A stretch of DNA of 64,000 bases from Candidatus Ulvibacter alkanivorans (GTDB taxonomy: Bacteria > Bacteroidota > Bacteroidia > Flavobacteriales > Flavobacteriaceae), in assembly GCF_003333325.1 (NCBI RefSeq), contig NZ_QOLC01000096.1, forward strand, positions 1 to 64,000, read 5' to 3'. The position numbers and the translations under genes were made by a program. Below, one piece after another: positions 63,486 to 64,000 of the stretch; position 1 is the stretch's first letter; each line of letters begins with the position of its first letter. Under the pieces are notes generated by a model. It searched no databases, was not told where the DNA came from, and was given only the letters and a program-made list of their open reading frames with translations.

Positions 63486-64000
63486 TTAGGTTCCGTTAAA
63501 TTGATTCATAGTATTCTTCACTCCAGCAAGTCCAAACGATTCGATAACTTGTACGCTTTTTTCCAATCGTTCTTGAAGTTTATCTTCCTCTTCCGGTGAC
63601 CATTCTCCTAAAACGTAGTCCACTTGACGACCCTTGGTAAAAGCATCACTAATTCCAAATCTAAATCGGTTATAGTTTGTGGTTTGTAAGGTATGCTGAA
63701 TATCTTTAAGTCCGTTATGCCCGCCGTCACTTCCTTTTGTTTTTACGCGAATCGTTCCGAAGGGAAGATTCAGATCATCGGTAACCACTAATAGGTTATC
63801 CAGCGGGATCTTTTCTTTTTGCAACCAATATTGTACAGCTTTTCCGCTTAAATTCATATACGTACTAGGTTTCAAAAGCAAAAAACTCCTACCTTTCTTT
63901 TTATGTACGGTAATTGCGCCTAGTTTTTGGGTTTCCCATGGTAAGGATTCGGTTTCAGCTAAATGGTCTAAGATCTTAAAACCGATATTGTGTCGCGTAT
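63486..64000 (-). CDS. pth: Peptidyl-tRNA hydrolase, 5' end beyond the window
   Basis: This enzyme cleaves peptidyl-tRNA released by stalled ribosomes. The frame runs to the window edge with RHNIGFKILDHLAE as the most N-terminal readable part, where the Asn and the catalytic His environment fit Pth (the usual TRHNIGF). Further on come KPSTYMNLSGKAV, DDLNLPFGTIRVKTKGSDGGHNGLKDI and a C-terminal helix. About 15-20 N-terminal residues are missing from the window. It lies immediately upstream of ribF. Confidence 0.94.
   Translation of the reverse strand, partial: TRHNIGFKILDHLAETESLPWETQKLGAITVHKKKGRSFLLLKPSTYMNLSGKAVQYWLQKEKIPLDNLLVVTDDLNLPFGTIRVKTKGSDGGHNGLKDIQHTLQTTNYNRFRFGISDAFTKGRQVDYVLGEWSPEEEDKLQERLEKSVQVIESFGLAGVKNTMNQFNGT

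Noticed and set aside
1..64000. tRNA or rRNA genes, CRISPR arrays, insertion sequences, prophage or integrase attachment sites
   Set aside because: Intergenic regions were read on both strands and no cloverleaf-like sequence, regular spacer-repeat array, transposase or flanking direct repeats were seen; short tRNA genes could still be missed by eye.

Overview
The window reads as a chromosome segment of a marine-type member of the Flavobacteriaceae (Bacteroidota). The evidence is -7 promoter boxes of the TAnnTTTG type, an absence of obvious Shine-Dalgarno sequences, two secreted proteins with type IX secretion (T9SS) sorting tails, a TonB receptor with a carboxypeptidase-D-like N-terminus, an eukaryote-like class Ia ribonucleotide reductase, and gene families typical of that clade (DUF3109, DUF4286, DUF6428, HTTM). 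It is gene-dense. I see no rRNA, tRNA, CRISPR array, transposase or prophage, so it looks like core chromosome with a few accessory modules.

Layout. 1-6.8 kb: a cold-shock protein tail, tadA, dxs, a secreted M36 metallopeptidase and a dGTPase-like gene. 6.8-15.4 kb: a probable phosphate-acquisition island with a TonB receptor and beta-helix lipoprotein, a small YwqK-like protein, an O/P-type porin and a PiT transporter fused to a PhoU-like domain. 15.7-19.2 kb: nrdB-nrdA. 19.7-26.7 kb: secreted and envelope proteins, a MarC-type membrane protein, an S41 protease, a dCMP deaminase-type enzyme and a HupE/UreJ protein. 26.8-30.1 kb: mfd. 30.2-33.5 kb: a flavin disulfide oxidoreductase, a PLP enzyme and a TspO-like protein. 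33.6-39.3 kb: the four-gene ligase-associated DNA damage response operon, each junction overlapping by 4 nt. 39.4-47.9 kb: a TerB-like protein, fbp, GNAT, aspartate kinase, an OlsF-like bifunctional acyltransferase, YitT, a flavodoxin-fold protein and a PqqB-like lipoprotein. 48.3-51.8 kb: a TPR histidine kinase and a small ars operon. 51.8-64 kb: two TM2 paralogues, then a long co-directional run from a TPR protein through rsmA and mgtE to a VOC protein, and finally pth-ribF-HTTM-serS.

Two observations stand out. First, three promoters in the phosphate region (6838-6882, 11538-11582, 11724-11768) share one strict architecture: three 7-nt half-sites repeated every 11 nt, a 9-nt gap, then TTCTTTG. 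This is the layout of a Pho box and it links the TonB receptor operon, the porin/PiT operon and an apparently unannotated RNA of about 100 nt (11588-11689) that ends in a strong terminator. Second, the octamer TTCCGAAG (either strand) occurs 54 times by hand count, about once per 1.2 kb, where about two would be expected by chance. It lies on both strands, in all reading frames and between genes, like a genome signature sequence such as a DNA-uptake or Chi-like motif.

All counts and coordinates of motifs were read by eye. No database search or structure prediction was run.
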